64,000 nucleotides of DNA from Molossus alvarezi (GCA_037176705.1 CM073886.1:21065501-21129500); one strand, 5' to 3'; positions 42,699-55,051 are shown, numbered from the stretch's first letter. Notes: generated by a model not told the origin, from the letters alone. A program made the numbers and translations.

Positions 42699-45600
42699 TT
42701 ATATTCCAGAAATAAGTGAGATCATGTGATATTTGTCTTTCTCTGCTTGGCTTGTTTCGCTTAGCATAATACTCTCCAGGTCCCTCCAGGTCATCTCAAA
42801 GGATAAGAGATCTTTCTTTCTTACAGCTGCGTAGTACTCCATTGTGTATATGTACCACTGTTTTTTATCCATTCGTCTACTGATGGACACTTGGGCTGTT
42901 TCCAGATCTTAGCTATTGTAAACAGTGCTGCTACAAACATGGGGGTACATATATTCTTTGTGATTGGCGTTTCAGGCTTCTTAGGGTGTATTCCTAGAAG
43001 TGGGATCACTGGGTCAAATGGAAGTTCAATTTGTAATTTTTTGAGGTAACACCATATTGTTTTCCACAGTGGCTGCACCAGTCTGCATTCCCACCAGCAG
43101 TGTGCTAGAGTCCCCTTTTCTCCACACCCTCACCAACACTCGTTGTTTGATGATTTGTTGATGGCAGCCATTCTGACAGGTGTGAGGTGATACCTCATTG
43201 TTGTTTTAATTTGCATCTCTCTGATGATTAGTGATGACGAGCATTTCTTCATTTGTCTCTTAACCATTTGTATGTCCTGTTTGGAGAGGTGTCTATTTAG
43301 TTCCTCTGCCCATTTTTTTAATTGGGTTCTTTGCCTTCCTTTTGTGGAGTTGTATGAGCACTCTATATTGGAAATTAACCCCTTATCTGATATATCATTG
43401 GCAATTATGCTCTCCCATACAGTAGGTAGTCTTTCTGTTTTGATGATTGTATCTTTCGCTGTGCAGAAGCTTTTGAGTTTGATGTAGTCCCATGTGTTCA
43501 TTTTCTCCTTTGTTTTTATTGCCTTAGGTGATGTATCAGTGAAAATTCTGCTGCGTATGTCTGAAATTTTGTTGCCTACAGTTTCTTCTAGGATTTTTAT
43601 GGATTCATGAGTCACATTTAAATCTTTTATCATGAGTCACATTTAAGTCTGTTATCCATTTTGAGTTTATTCTTGTGTAAGGTGTAAGTTGATGGTCTAG
43701 TTTCAGTTTTTTGCATGTAGCTGTCCAATTTTTCCAGCACCATTTATTACACAGGCTGTCCTTACTCCACTGTATGCTCTTGCCGCCTTTGTCAAATATT
43801 AATTGAGCATATTGCCTTGGATCCATTTCTGGGTTCTCTGTTCTGTTCCACTGGTCTATATGCCTGTTCTTGTGCCAGTACCAGGCTGTTTTGATTACAG
43901 TGGCTTTTTAGTATAACCTGAAATCTGGTAATGTGATCCCTCAAACTTTGTTCTTCTTTTTCAAGATTGCTGTGGCTATTCGAGGTCTTTTTTGGTTCCA
44001 TATGAACTTTTGAAGTACTTGTTCTAATTCTGTGAAGTATGCCGTTGGTATTTTGATGGGATTGCATTGAATCCATAGATTGCTTTGCGTAATATGGACA
44101 TTTTAATGATGTTAATTCTTCCAATCCATGAACAGGGTATGTGTTTCCACTTTTTTATATCTTCCTCTATTTCTTTTTTCAAAGACCTGTAGTTTTCTGA
44201 GAATAGGTCCTTTATTTCTTTGGTTAAGTTTATTCCTAGGTATCTTAATTTTTTTTTGCCACAGTGGTAAATGGGATTGTTTTCTTAGTTTCTCTTTCTG
44301 TGAGTTCATTATTGGTGTATAAGAATGCCATTGATTTCTTGACGTTAATTTTGTATCTTGCTACTTTGCCAAATTCATTTATTAAGTCTAGTAAACTTTT
44401 GATGGAGTCTTTGGGGTTTTCTCCGTATAGTATCATGTCATCTGCAAATAATGACAATTTCACTTCCTCCTTTCCAATTTGGATCCCTTTTGTTTTTTCT
44501 TCCTGTCTGATTGCTGTGGCTAAGACTTCCAGTACTATGTTAAATAAGAGTGGCGAAAGTGGGCATCCTTGCCTTGTTCCTGTTCTTAAGGGAAATGCTT
44601 TTAGTTTTTGCCCATTGAGTATGATGTTGGCTGTAGGTCTTTCATATATGGCCTTTATTATGTCTAGATATGATCCCTCTATTCCCACATTGCTGAGTGT
44701 TTTTATCAGAAGTGAATGCTGGATTTTGTCAAAGGCTTTTTTGACATCTATTGATATGATCATGTGGTTTTTATTCTTCATTTTATTTATGTGGTGTATC
44801 ACGTTTATTGATTTGCGAATATTGTACCAGCCTTGTATCCCTGGGATGAATCCCACTTGGTCATGGTGGATAATTTTTTTGGTGTATTGCTGGATCCGAT
44901 TTGCTAGTATTTTGTCCAGGATTTTGGCATCTATGTTCATCAGGGATATTGGCCTGTAGTTTTCTTTCTTTGTAGTGTCTTTTCATGGTTTTGGAATTAG
45001 AATTATGCTGGCTTCATAAAAGGAGTTTGGAAGTTTTCCTTCTTCTTGAATTTTTAGAAATAGTTTGAGGAGAATGGGTGTTAGTTCTTCTTTGAATGTT
45101 CGGTAAAACTCCCCCGTGAAGCCATCCGGGCCTGGGCTTTTGTTTGCTGGGAGAGTCTTGACTACATCTTCAGTTTCTTCTGTTGTTATTGGTCTATTCA
45201 AGTTTTCTATCTCTTCCTGGTCCAGTTTTGGGAGACTATGTGTTTCTAGAAATTTGTCCATTTTGCTTAGATTGTCGAATTTGTTGCCATATAATTGTTC
45301 ATAGTAGTTGTTAACGATCTTTTGTATTTCTGTGGTGTCAGTTGTTACCTCTCCTCTTTCATTTCTGATTTTGTGTATTTGGGTTCTCTCCCTTTGTTTC
45401 TTGGTGAGTCTAGCTAAGGGTCCATCAATCTTGTTTATTTTTTCGAAAAACCAGCTCTTCGTTTCATTGATCCTTTGAATTGTTTTTTTTTTTTTTGTTT
45501 CTATGTCGTTTATTTCTGCTCTGATCTTTACTATTTCCTTCCTTCTACTTCCTCTGGGGTTTTCTTTTTGTTTGCTCTCTAATTCTTTAAGTTGTGAGGT

Positions 45601-46534
45601 TAGATAGTCTATTAGATATTTTTCTTGTTTTTTGAGGTAGGCCTGTAGTGCTATGAACTTCTCTCGCTGCATCCCATAGATTTTGTGTTGTTGTGTCTTC
45701 ATTTTCATTGGTTTCCAGGAAGTTTTTGATTTCTTCCTTGATCTCCTCGGTGACCCATTCATTGTTTAATAATATGCTATTTAGCTTCCATGTGTTCAAA
45801 TGTCTTTGCTTGATTTTGTTGCAATTGATTTCTAGTTTCATGCCATTGAGGTCTGAGAAGATGCTTGATATAATTTCAATCTTCTTGAACTTGTTGAGAC
45901 TTAGTTTGTGCCCTAACATGTGGTCTATCTTTGAGAATGTCCCATGTGCACTTGAGAAGAATGTGAATTCTGTAGTTTTGGGGTGTAATTCTTTGTAGAT
46001 ATCTATTAAATCTATTTGGTCTAGTGCTTCATTTAGAGTCTCTGTTTCCTTGCTAATTTTTTGCCTAGAGGATCTATCTAGTGATGTCAGCAGGGTGTTG
46101 AAATCCCCTGCTATGTTTGTATTGCTATCGATTTCTCCTTGGAAGTCCTCCAGAAGACTTTTAGTATATTTTGGTGCTCCTATATTGGGTGCATATATGT
46201 ATAGCAAGGTTATATCTTCCTGTTGGATAGATCCTTTCAATATTATGTAGTGGTCTTCTTTGTATCTAGTTATGGCCTTCATTTTGAAATCTATTTTATC
46301 AGATATGAGTATTGCTACCCCAGCTTTTTTTCCCTATCCATTTGCTTGGAAGATTTTTTTCCATCCCTTCACTTTCAATCTATGTGAGTCTTTTGTTGTG
46401 AGGTGGGTCTGTTGTAAACAACATATAGATGAGTCATGCTTTCTTATCCAATCAGCTACTCTGCGTCTTTTTACGGGAGCATTCAATCCATTTACATTTA
46501 AGGTGATTATTGATATGTACTTATTTATTGCCAT
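42699..46534 (-). pseudogene. L1-A ORF2 (endonuclease/reverse transcriptase), degenerate
   Basis: Order from the start: endonuclease block (SIITLNVNGLNAPVKRRRVA at 46334-46534, then [20 protein letters not shown]), linker, reverse-transcriptase blocks ([20 protein letters not shown], then [20 protein letters not shown] and FADDMILY at 44245-44940), and a C-terminal region ending SETSQAEKDKYHMISLISGI with a stop at 42699. The frames change at least eight times through stops and shifts. The FADD catalytic motif survives but the protein cannot be made whole. Confidence 0.92.
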
Positions 46535-46574
46535 TTTTGTTTAGTGTGGTTCTATTTTTCTTCTCATTTCTCCT

Positions 46575-47497
46575 GCTAATTACAGCAGTCCTTTTAACAT
46601 TTCTTGCAGTGCTGGTTTGGTGCTAATGTATTCCCTTAGCCTTTTTTTTGTCTGAGAAGCTCTTTATTTGATCTTCTATTTTGAATGATAGCCTTGCTGG
46701 GTAGAGTAGTCTTGGATTCAGATCCTTGTTTTTCATGACCTTGATTAGTTTATGTCATTCCCTTCTGGCCTGTAGTGTTTCTTGTGAGAAGTCAGCTGTG
46801 AGCCTTATGGGGTTTCCTTTGTAGGTAACCTGTTGCTTATCTCTTGCTGCTTTTAGGATTCTCTCTTTGTCTTTAATTTTTGGCAGTTTTATTACTATGT
46901 GTCTTGGTGTGGGCCTGTTTGGGTTCTTCTTACTTGGGGCTCTCTGTGCTTCTTGAACTTGAATGCCTTCTTCCTTTATCAAATTAGGAAAGTTTTCTGT
47001 CACTATTTCTTTGAATATATTCTCTAACCCTTGCTCATTTTCTTCTTCTTCAGGGACTCCTATGATGCAAATATTATTACGTTTCCAGTTGTCCCATAGT
47101 TCTCTTAAGCTGTCTTCCTGTTTTTTAATTGTTTTTTTCCTTTTGGTTTTCTGATTGGTTTATTTTTTCTACACTGTCTTCTAATTCACTGATCTGGTCC
47201 TCAGCTTCCTCTACTCTGCTCTTTAGACCTTCCAATGTGTTTTTTCATTTCTGATATGTCATTCTTCATTTCTTCTTGGTGGTTTTTAATTTCCAACTGG
47301 TTGATTTTCAATATTTCTATGTCTTTACTCATGGTGCTCATGTCCTTACACATGCTGTTGAGCTTCCTCAAGATCATGGCTCTGAATTTTAGTTCTGTTA
47401 AATTGCTTAACTGTACCTCATTTATCTCATTTTTGGTAGAGGTCTCTTGTTCTTTTATTTGGCTTTTGTTTCTGTTTTTCACCATTTTGGCTCTCAC
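46575..47497 (-). pseudogene. L1-A ORF1, degenerate
   Basis: Starts MRAKMVKNRNKSQIKEQETS (47497), with coiled-coil sequence to about 47201. The C-terminal part PTPRHIVIKLPKIKDKERIL and ADFSQETLQARRE is read at 46755-47003. Frameshifts separate the blocks. Related to but distinct from the intact HAL1 ORF1. Confidence 0.9.
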
Positions 47498-48079
47498 AGT
47501 GGGCTTTGGAGTCTGCCAAATTTTTCCTGTGGGTGGTGTTGTTCTGCTGTTTATGGCTCCCTCTCCTGGGTTTGGATGAGGCAGGGAGGACCACTTTAAA
47601 CACCACTGTCAAGTCTTAACTTTCCTGGTTAGAGTTGCTAGCCCAGGGAATGGTAGTCATCCTCTAGCTCTTTTGCCTGGAGGCTAATAGTAGAGGTCAC
47701 CTGAAGAACCTTGGTTTCTGATTTGACTGAAAAACTCCCTCAGGTGCTCAGTGTAAGAGGATTTCCCAAGGGTTGGGCAGATTCTGGTTGTTAATGGGCC
47801 TCAATTAGCATTTCAATGGCCACCAGGTTGGGTTGAATCTCCGAGGCAGGGGCCACTGCCTCTCCCCAGGGCCCTGGGAAGGAGTAAGATGACCACAGTC
47901 CTGCGTGGCTGCACTCAGCAAAAGCTCTGAGCACCCTCCAAATCCCGAGTGTCCCCACACAGTTCCAGTCCAGTCTGCCTTCCCTATGCCCGAGCCCAAG
48001 GTGAGTGGCTGCTGCCAATTTAGCCTTTGTCCGGACTCTGTGTTGTGGAGCAGCCTGGGACTTTTAACCAAAGGGCGCT

Positions 48080-48360
48080 GCTCCCAGCTAAGGGCAGCCG
48101 AGGCTGCGGCACCAGCTGAGGGCATAGCACCCAGCCAAGGCCACAGGACCCAGCCGCAGTCGCAGGACCCAGCCGAGGTGGCAGCAGCTTCCAGCCGAAG
48201 CAGCTGGACCCAGCCGAGGGCATAGCACCCAGCCAAGGTCGCAGGACCCAGCCGAGGCGGCTGCTGGTTTCAGCGGAGGCCACAGGACCCAGCCGATGGC
48301 GCAGCTTCCACACGAGCCCCTGGTCCCAGCTGAGTCCGCTGGTCCCAACCCAGGCCGCTG
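48080..48360 (-). repeat. GC-rich short tandem repeats in L1-A 5' UTR
   Basis: Units around ggacccagccgagg/cacccagccaagg recur every 15-25 bp about ten or more times. Because units are often multiples of three, they leave open a 143-codon minus frame (47805-48236) that is not a gene. Confidence 0.8.
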
Positions 48361-50311
48361 TGGACCGTGGGCTCCCGGCCCCCTCTCGCAACCTCGCAAG
48401 CCTACTAGGATTGAGTCAGTGTCCCTGGTTATGTGGTCCTCCAAGCTGCCTTTCAGTTGCCCCTTCCTGATGATTTGTCTTTATTTTCGTTGTAATTCCA
48501 ATTTGGTCCTGGGAGATGGTCTGTGTAGCTTCCATTCACTCTGCCGCCATTTTTTTCCCTCTCAATATAGAATTTATTTAGTTCTTTTTCAGCCTGGCTC
48601 AGATTATAGCCCTGGCCCAGCTGCACCTACCGCTGCCTAAGGAAGAAAGGGTGAGTCTCCCGATGTCTCAAAGAAGAAAATGGCGGCTCCTTGCGCCAAG
48701 ATGACATCCACGCAGATCTGATGATTTGTTGATCGCAGTCATTCTGACAGGTGTGAGGTGATACCTCATTGTTGTTTTAATTTGCATCTCTCTGATGGTT
48801 AATGATGTTGAGCATTTCTTCATATGTCTCTTGGCCATTTGTATGTCCTGTTTGGAGAGGTGTCTATTTAGGTCCTCTGCCCATTTTTAAATTGGGTTCT
48901 TTGTCTTCCTTTTGTTGAGCTGTATGAGCACTCTATGTATTTTGGAAATTAAGCCCTTATCTGATGTATCATTGGCAATTATGCTCTCCCATACAGTGGG
49001 TTGCCTTTCCATTTTGGTGGTGGTTTCTTTTGCTGTGCAGAAGCTTTTGAGTTTGATGTAGTTCCATGTGTTCAGTTTCTCCTTTGTTTCTGTTGCCTTA
49101 GGTGATCTATCATTGAAAATTCTGCTGCCTATGATGTCTGAAATTTTGTTGCCTACATTTTCTTCTAGGATTTGTATGGATTCATGAGTCACATTTAACT
49201 CTTTTATCCATTTTGAGTTTATTCTTGTGTATGGTGTAAGTTGATGGTCTAGTTTCAGTTTTTTGCATGTAGTTGTCCAATTTCCCCAACACCATTTATA
49301 AAGACCTATCTTTACTCCATTGTATGCTCTTGCCACCTTTGTCGAAATTTAATTGAGCATAATATTTTGGGTCTATTTCTGGGTTCTCTGTTCTATTCCA
49401 TTGATCTATGTGCCTGTTCTTGTGCCAGTACCAGGCTACTTTGATTACAGTAGCTTTGTAGCATAAGTTGATATCTGGTATTGTGATCCTACCTACTTTG
49501 TCCTTCTTTTTCAAGATTGCTGTGGCTATTCAGGTTCTTTTTGGTTTCATATGAACTTTTGAAGTATTTGTTTTAGTTCTGTGAAGTATGTCATTGGTAT
49601 TTTGATGGGGATTGCATTGAATCTATAGATTGCTTTGGGTAGTATGGACATTTTAATGCTGTTAATTCTTCCAATCCATGAACAAGGTATATGCTTCGCT
49701 TTTTTATATCTTCCTCTATTTCTTTTTTCAATGTTCTGTAGTTTTCTGCAAATAGGACCTTTACTTCTTTGGTTAAGTTTATTCCTAGGTATCTTAATGT
49801 TTTTGCTGCGATGATAAATGGTATTGTTTTTTTTAGTTTCTCTTTCTGTGAGTTCATCATTGATGTATAAGAATTCTGTCAATTTCTTGACGTTAATTTT
49901 GTATCCTGCTACTTTGCCAAATTCATTTACTAAGTCTAGTAGATTTTTGATGGAGTCTTTAGGGTTTTTTATGTACAATATCATGTCATCTGCAAACAAT
50001 GACAATTTCACTTTTTCCTTTCCAATTTGGATGCCCTTTATTTTTTCTTCATATCTAATTGCTGTGGCTATGACTTCCAGTACTATTTTGAATAAGAGTG
50101 GTGAAAGTGGGTATCCCTGTCTCGTTCCCATTCTTAAGGGGAATGCTTTTAGTTTTTGCCCATTGAGTATTATGTTGGCTGTAGGTTTTTCATATATGGC
50201 TTTTATTATGTTGAGATTTGATCCCTCTATTCCCACATTGCTGAGCTTTTTTATCAGAAGTGAGTGCTGGATTTTGTTGAATGTTTTTCAGCATCTATTG
50301 ATATGATCATG

Positions 50312-50571
50312 TTTTTTTTTTTTTTTTTTTTATCCTCACCCGAGGACATTTTTCCATTTTTTTATTCAAATAGAGCAGGAGGGAGAGAGAGGAAGAAAGA
50401 GATAGAGAAACATTGACGTGAAAGGGACACATTGAGTGGCTGGCACCCACACAATGCAACCAGGGCCAGTGATAAACTGCAACCGAAGTACATGCCCTTA
50501 ACGGGAACCTAACCTGCGTCTCTTTGGACCATAGGCTGACCCTCTAACTGCTGAGCCAAACCAGCTATGGC
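50312..50571 (-). mobile_element. Ves SINE in L1-B ORF2
   Basis: Reverse Ves. tgatcatg at 50304-50311 and 50572-50579 is the target duplication. Confidence 0.94.
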
Positions 50572-51176
50572 TGATCATGTGGTTTTTATCTTTCCTTTTG
50601 TTTATGTGGTGTATCACATTTATTGATTTGTGGATATTGTACCATCCTTGCCCCTGGAATGAAACCCACTTGGTCATGATGAATAATTTTTTTGATGTAT
50701 TACTGGATCCCATTTGCTAATATTTTGTTAAGGATTTTGGCTCTGTGTTCATCTGGGATACTGGCCTGCAGTTTTCTTTCTATGTAGTGTCTTTATCTGG
50801 TTTTGGAATTAGGATTATGCTGTACTCATAAAATGAGTTTGCAAGTGTTCCGTCTTCTTGGATTTTTTGGAATAGTTTGAGGAGAATGAGTATTAGATCT
50901 TCTTTGAATGTTCGGTAAAACTCCCCCTTGAAACCATCTGGGCTTGAGCTTTTGTTTGCTGGGAGTTTCTTAATTACATCTTCAATTTCCTTTGTTGTTA
51001 TTGGTCTGTTCAAGTTTTCTAGCTCTTCCTGGTTCAGTTTTGGGTGGCTGTGTGTTTCTAGAAATCTGTCCATTTTTCCTAGATTGTCCAATTTGTTGGT
51101 GTATAATTGTTCATAGTATGTTTCGATAATCCTTTGTATTTCTGTTGTGTCAGTTGTTACTTCTCCTCTTTTATTT

Positions 51177-51406
51177 ATTTTTATTTTTATCTTTTTTGTT
51201 CAGGTAGAGTGGGAGGGAGAGAGAGGAACAGAGAGAGAGAGAGAAACATCGATGTGAAAGGAACACATCGAGTGGCTGCCACCCGCACGACCTACCAGGG
51301 CCGGGGACAAACTGCAACCGAGGTATGTGCCCCTAGCAGGAACCGAATCCGGGTCTCTCAGGACCGCAGGTCGACGCTCTAACCACTGAGCAAAACTGGC
51401 CAGGGC
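51177..51406 (-). mobile_element. Ves SINE in L1-B ORF2
   Basis: Reverse Ves lacking the usual atcctcacccgagg tail motif. The 13-bp duplication tcctcttttattt lies at 51164-51176 and 51407-51419. Confidence 0.94.
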
Positions 51407-51457
51407 TCCTCTTTTATTTTTGATTGTGTTTATTTGGTTTCTCTCTTTTTGTTTCTT

Positions 51458-51701
51458 TTTTTTCATCCTCACCCGAGGACATTTTTCCATTTTTTTGTAC
51501 AGACAGAGTGGGAGGGAGAGAGAGGAAGAGAGAGAGGGAAACATCGATGTGAAAGGTACACATCGAGTGGCTGCCACCCGCATAACCAACCAGGGCCGGG
51601 GACAAACTGCAACCAAGGTACATGCCCTTAGCGTGAACCGAACCCAGGTCTCTCCGGACCGCAGGCGGATGCTCTAACCGCTGAGCCAAACTGGCCAGGG
51701 C
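51458..51701 (-). mobile_element. Ves SINE in L1-B ORF2
   Basis: Complete reverse Ves only 50 bp from the previous one. tttttgtttctt repeats at 51446-51457 and 51704-51715. Confidence 0.94.
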
Positions 51702-52904
51702 TTTTTTTGTTTCTTGATGAGTCTGGCTAAAGGTCCATCAATCTTTATCTTTTCAAAGAACCAGCTTTTTGTTTCATTGATATTTTGAATTGTTTTTTTA
51801 GTCTCTATGTCATTTATTTCTGCTCTGACTTTTACCATTTCCTTCTTCCTACTAGCTCTGGGTGTTTTCTTTTTGTTTACTTTCTAGTTCTTTAAGTTGT
51901 AGGGTTAGTCAATTAGGAATTTTTCTTGTTTCTTGAGGTAGGCCTGCAGTGCTATGAGCTTCCCTCTCAGGACTGCTTTTGCTGTGTCTCATAGATTTTG
52001 TGTTGTGTGTTCGTTTTCATTGGTTTCCAGGAAGTTTTTCATTTCTTCCTTGATCTCATTAGTAACCCATTCGTTGTTTAATAACATGCTATTTAGCTTC
52101 CAAGTGTTTGAATTTTTTTGTGTTTTTATTGTAATTGAGTTCTAGTTTCATGCCACTGTGATCTGAGAAGATGCTTGATATGATTTCAATTTTCTTGAAT
52201 TTGTAGAGACTTGCTTTGTGTCCTAACATGTGGTCTATCTTTGAGAATGACCCATGTGCACTTGAAAAGAATGTATATTCTGCAGCTTTGGGGTGAAATG
52301 TTCTGTAAATATCAATGAAGTCCAACTGTTCTAGTTTGTCTTGTAAGGACTCTATGTCCTTGATAATTTTTTGTCTAGAAGATCTATCCAGTGTTGTCAG
52401 TGGCATGTTAAAGTCACCCACTATTATCATGTTGCTATTGATCTGTCCCTTGAAGTCCTTCAGAAGTTTTTAAGTATATTTTGGTGCTCCCGTATTTGGT
52501 GCGCATATGTTTACCAGGGCTATATCCTCTTGTTGGATTAATCCTTTTAATATTATGTAGTGACCTTCTCTGTCTCTTATTATGACCCTTGTTTTGAAGT
52601 CTGTCTTGTCAGATATGAGTATTGCTACACCAGCTTTTTTTCCATTTGCAGTTGCTTGGAAAATTTTTTTCCATGCCTTCACTTTCATTCTGTGTGAGAC
52701 TTTTGTTGTGAGGTGGATCTCTTGTAGACAGCATATAAATGGATCATGTTTTTTTTTTTTTATCCAATCAGCTACCCTATGTCTTTTGATTGGAACATTT
52801 AAACCATTTACATTTAAGGTAATTATTGATAGATAATTATTAGTTGCCATTTTAATTTTATGCCTGTGTTTCTCTCTCTCTCTTTCTCTGTTTCTTCTTC
52901 TTAC

Positions 52905-53857
52905 AATAGTCCCTTCAGCATTTCTTGCAGTGCTGGTTTGGTGGTGGTCAATTCCTCTAGCTTTTTTTTTTTCTTCAATCTGTGAAGTTCTTTATTTCTC
53001 CTTCAATTTTGAATGATAGCCTTGCTGGATAGAGTAGTTTTGGATTCAGACCGTTGCCTTGCATTACTTTGCATACTTCATGGCCTCCACTCCCTTCTGG
53101 CCTGCATCGTTTCTATTGAGAAATCAGCTGACAGTCTAATGGGAGCTCCCTTGTAGGTAACTCTCTCTCTCTCTCTTGTTTCCTTTAAGATTCTTTCTTT
53201 GTCTTTAACGTTTACCATTTTTATTATGATGTGTCTAGCTGTGGGTCTTCTGGGGTTCATCTTGCTTGGGACTCTCTGTGTTTCCTGGATTTGTGTGACT
53301 TTTTCCTTCATCAGTTTAGGAAAATTTTCTGTCATTATTTCTTCAAACAGGTTCTCTATTAATTTCTCTGATTCTTTTCTTTCCAGTATCCCTATAATGC
53401 GAATGTTGTTATGTTTTGTATTATCCCACAGCTCCCTTAAATAGTCCTGCTTTTTAATTTTTTTTCCCCATTTGCTGCTCTATTTGGGTGTTTTTCTCTA
53501 CCTTGTCTTCTAAGTTGCTGATCCGGTCTTCAGCTTCTTCTAATCTACTATTGAATCCTTCTAAGGTATTTTTCGTAACAGCTATGTCATTCTTTATTTA
53601 CTCTTGATTTTTATGCATAGCTTCTACCTCTTTATGTGTAGCTTCTATCTCTTTTTTTAAGCTGAAATAGTTCCCATTGAGCTATTCATAATTCTTATTA
53701 AGTTGTTTGTAGTTCTCACCAAATTGTTTGAGCACCCTTAAAATTATTGCTTTGAATTCTTTATCTGACAAGTTGCTGTCTTCCATTTCCTGTAGTTCCT
53801 TTTCTGGTGATCTCTCTCTTTTTTTTCCCTTTGGGTGTTGTTTCTTTGTCTCCCCAT
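52905..53857 (-). pseudogene. L1-B ORF1, degenerate
   Basis: The start context (sense atggggagacaaag) lies at 53857. The C-terminal part PTARHIIIKMVNVKDKERIL, YKGAPIRLSADFS and ETMQARREW is read at 53078-53335. The coiled-coil region is broken. Confidence 0.88.
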
Positions 53858-54126
53858 TTTAGCCGTCTGGTAGCTCTAGACCCAGTGAGGGATGTTTGGA
53901 TGTGTAGGCAGCTCACTGTATATCAAATAAGGCTACTGTGCCTCCCAGACTGTTTTGTTGCATGTCGCCTCTTGCCTGCTGTGGATCCTGGAGGATTGAC
54001 TATTGGGGGCTGGTATTGGTGTGTCCTGGTATGTGCTGCTGCTGGATCATGTGGGTCCCTCTGGAGCTGTGTTCCCAGCTGGTTGCTGGTGCCACCTGTA
54101 GCTGTATAGCTCAGGCCCTGCCAGTA

Positions 54127-54450
54127 CCACGGGAAGTTGTGTTGCACAGGCCTCACTGGAGCCCTGGCTCCCTGCCGATCTTGTGGGCAGCTGGGTTGTA
54201 CAGGCCCTGTTGGAGCACCCACTTCCCACTGATCCTGTGGGGAGCTGGATCGCACAGTCCCTCCTGGAGACTCAACTCCACACCTATCTTGTGGGCAGCT
54301 GGGTCGCACAGGCCTCTCTGGCGCCCCAGCACCCCACAGATCCTGTGGGCAGCTGGATCACTCAGTTCCTTTGGAGACCCGGCTCCATGCCTATCTTGTG
54401 GGCAGCTGGGTCGCACAGGCCTCTGTGGAGCTCCAGGTCCTGCTGCTGGT
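54127..54450 (-). repeat. 54-bp tandem repeats in L1-B 5' UTR
   Basis: The phrase ttgtgggcagctgg/ctgtgggcagctgg recurs at 54181, 54235, 54289, 54343 and 54396, a 53-54 bp period, with a more diverged unit to the left. Alternate units are more alike (gggtcgcacaggcctct versus ggatc), hinting at a 108-bp higher-order unit. Confidence 0.9.
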
Positions 54451-54545
54451 GGCTGGGGAGTGCTGCTGCCCTGTGGGGCTCAGCTCCTGCTCAGCTTTTG
54501 CTGTAGTTTTTGTGGATGGGTCTCAGCTGCTGGTCTGTGCTTCTG

Positions 54546-54590
54546 TTGCGGGGGTGGGGGGGTGGGGGTGGGGGTGGGGTGGGGGGGGAT
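54546..54590 (+). other. G-run tract (quadruplex-prone)
   Basis: Consecutive runs of three to eight G separated by single T (ggggtgggggggtgggggtg and onward) on the plus strand, in the L1-B 5' UTR. Confidence 0.9.
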
Positions 54591-55051
54591 GGATGTCTGC
54601 TTCCCAGCCTCTGTTGCTGGGGGTATATCTAAACTCTGATCAGGCTGCTACAGTGGGGATGGTGCTGGGCTCCTGGGCATTCGGCCATTTGCGGTTTCCG
54701 CAACCGGCACCTTTGCAGCTCCACTACTGTGCACTGGTCTGTGTTGACACAGAGTGTCCACTGGTCCGATGGTGCAAGGTGCACTGGTGGGCTCAGGTTG
54801 CTGGGTCCTAGCCGCTCCCACTGCCTCCTCCCAGGGAATCTTCCAAAATGGTGGGACCTCCCTGGGGTGCAGGGAGTAGTGCCCTGAAGGGCTGCTTACC
54901 GCGGTAGCCGGCTGCTCCGTCCACAGCACAGGAACCTTCTGCTCCATGTCTCTGCACTGCATGAGTTTGGTCGTCCACCTTCACGTCCACTCATACTCTC
55001 TCACACACTCACCCTCCCTCTGGTCCTGCCCGCTGCCATCTTCCTCCGTCT

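Larger units (their letters stand above)
42461..48720 (-). mobile_element. L1 LINE 'A', near full-length, inactive
   Basis: Minus-strand L1: poly(A) at 42464-42475, 3' UTR to about 42698, ORF2 remnant to 46534, ORF1 remnant to 47497, and a 5' UTR of about 1.2 kb to 48720. The sense 5' end includes gccgccatttt, a YY1-type motif. It has no target duplication of its own: its right end abuts another L1 truncated within ORF2. Confidence 0.92.
48721..52850 (-). pseudogene. L1-B ORF2, degenerate and 3'-truncated
   Basis: The endonuclease block at 52470-52850 (SIITLNVNGLNVPIKRHRVA) and 52089-52430 ([20 protein letters not shown]) is followed by three Ves insertions, then RT blocks ([35 protein letters not shown] at 49547-50236) and later fragments at 48887-49514. 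Multiple stops and shifts. Confidence 0.92.
48721..55051 (-). mobile_element. L1 LINE 'B', 5'-complete, 3' end missing
   Basis: Minus-strand L1 with a 1.2-kb 5' UTR ending at about 55051 (sense start ggaggaagatggcagcggg), ORF1, and ORF2 up to the point equivalent to 43150 of L1-A. The last roughly 700 bp (ORF2 C-terminus, 3' UTR, poly(A)) are absent and L1-A starts at once. gggagatttt at 55052-55061 pairs with 40293-40302. Three Ves copies lie inside. Confidence 0.9.

Noticed and set aside
44264..44959. 231-codon frame on plus
   Set aside because: Antisense shadow of the L1-A reverse-transcriptase remnant.
54127..54450. Regular 54-bp repeats as a possible CRISPR-like array
   Set aside because: Units are contiguous without unique spacers, in a LINE 5' UTR of a mammal.
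53938..54639. 233-codon open frame on plus (and a 128-codon frame on minus)
   Set aside because: It lies in the L1-B 5' UTR and stays open because the 54-bp repeat unit is a multiple of three. Both strands are open, with no protein family resemblance.
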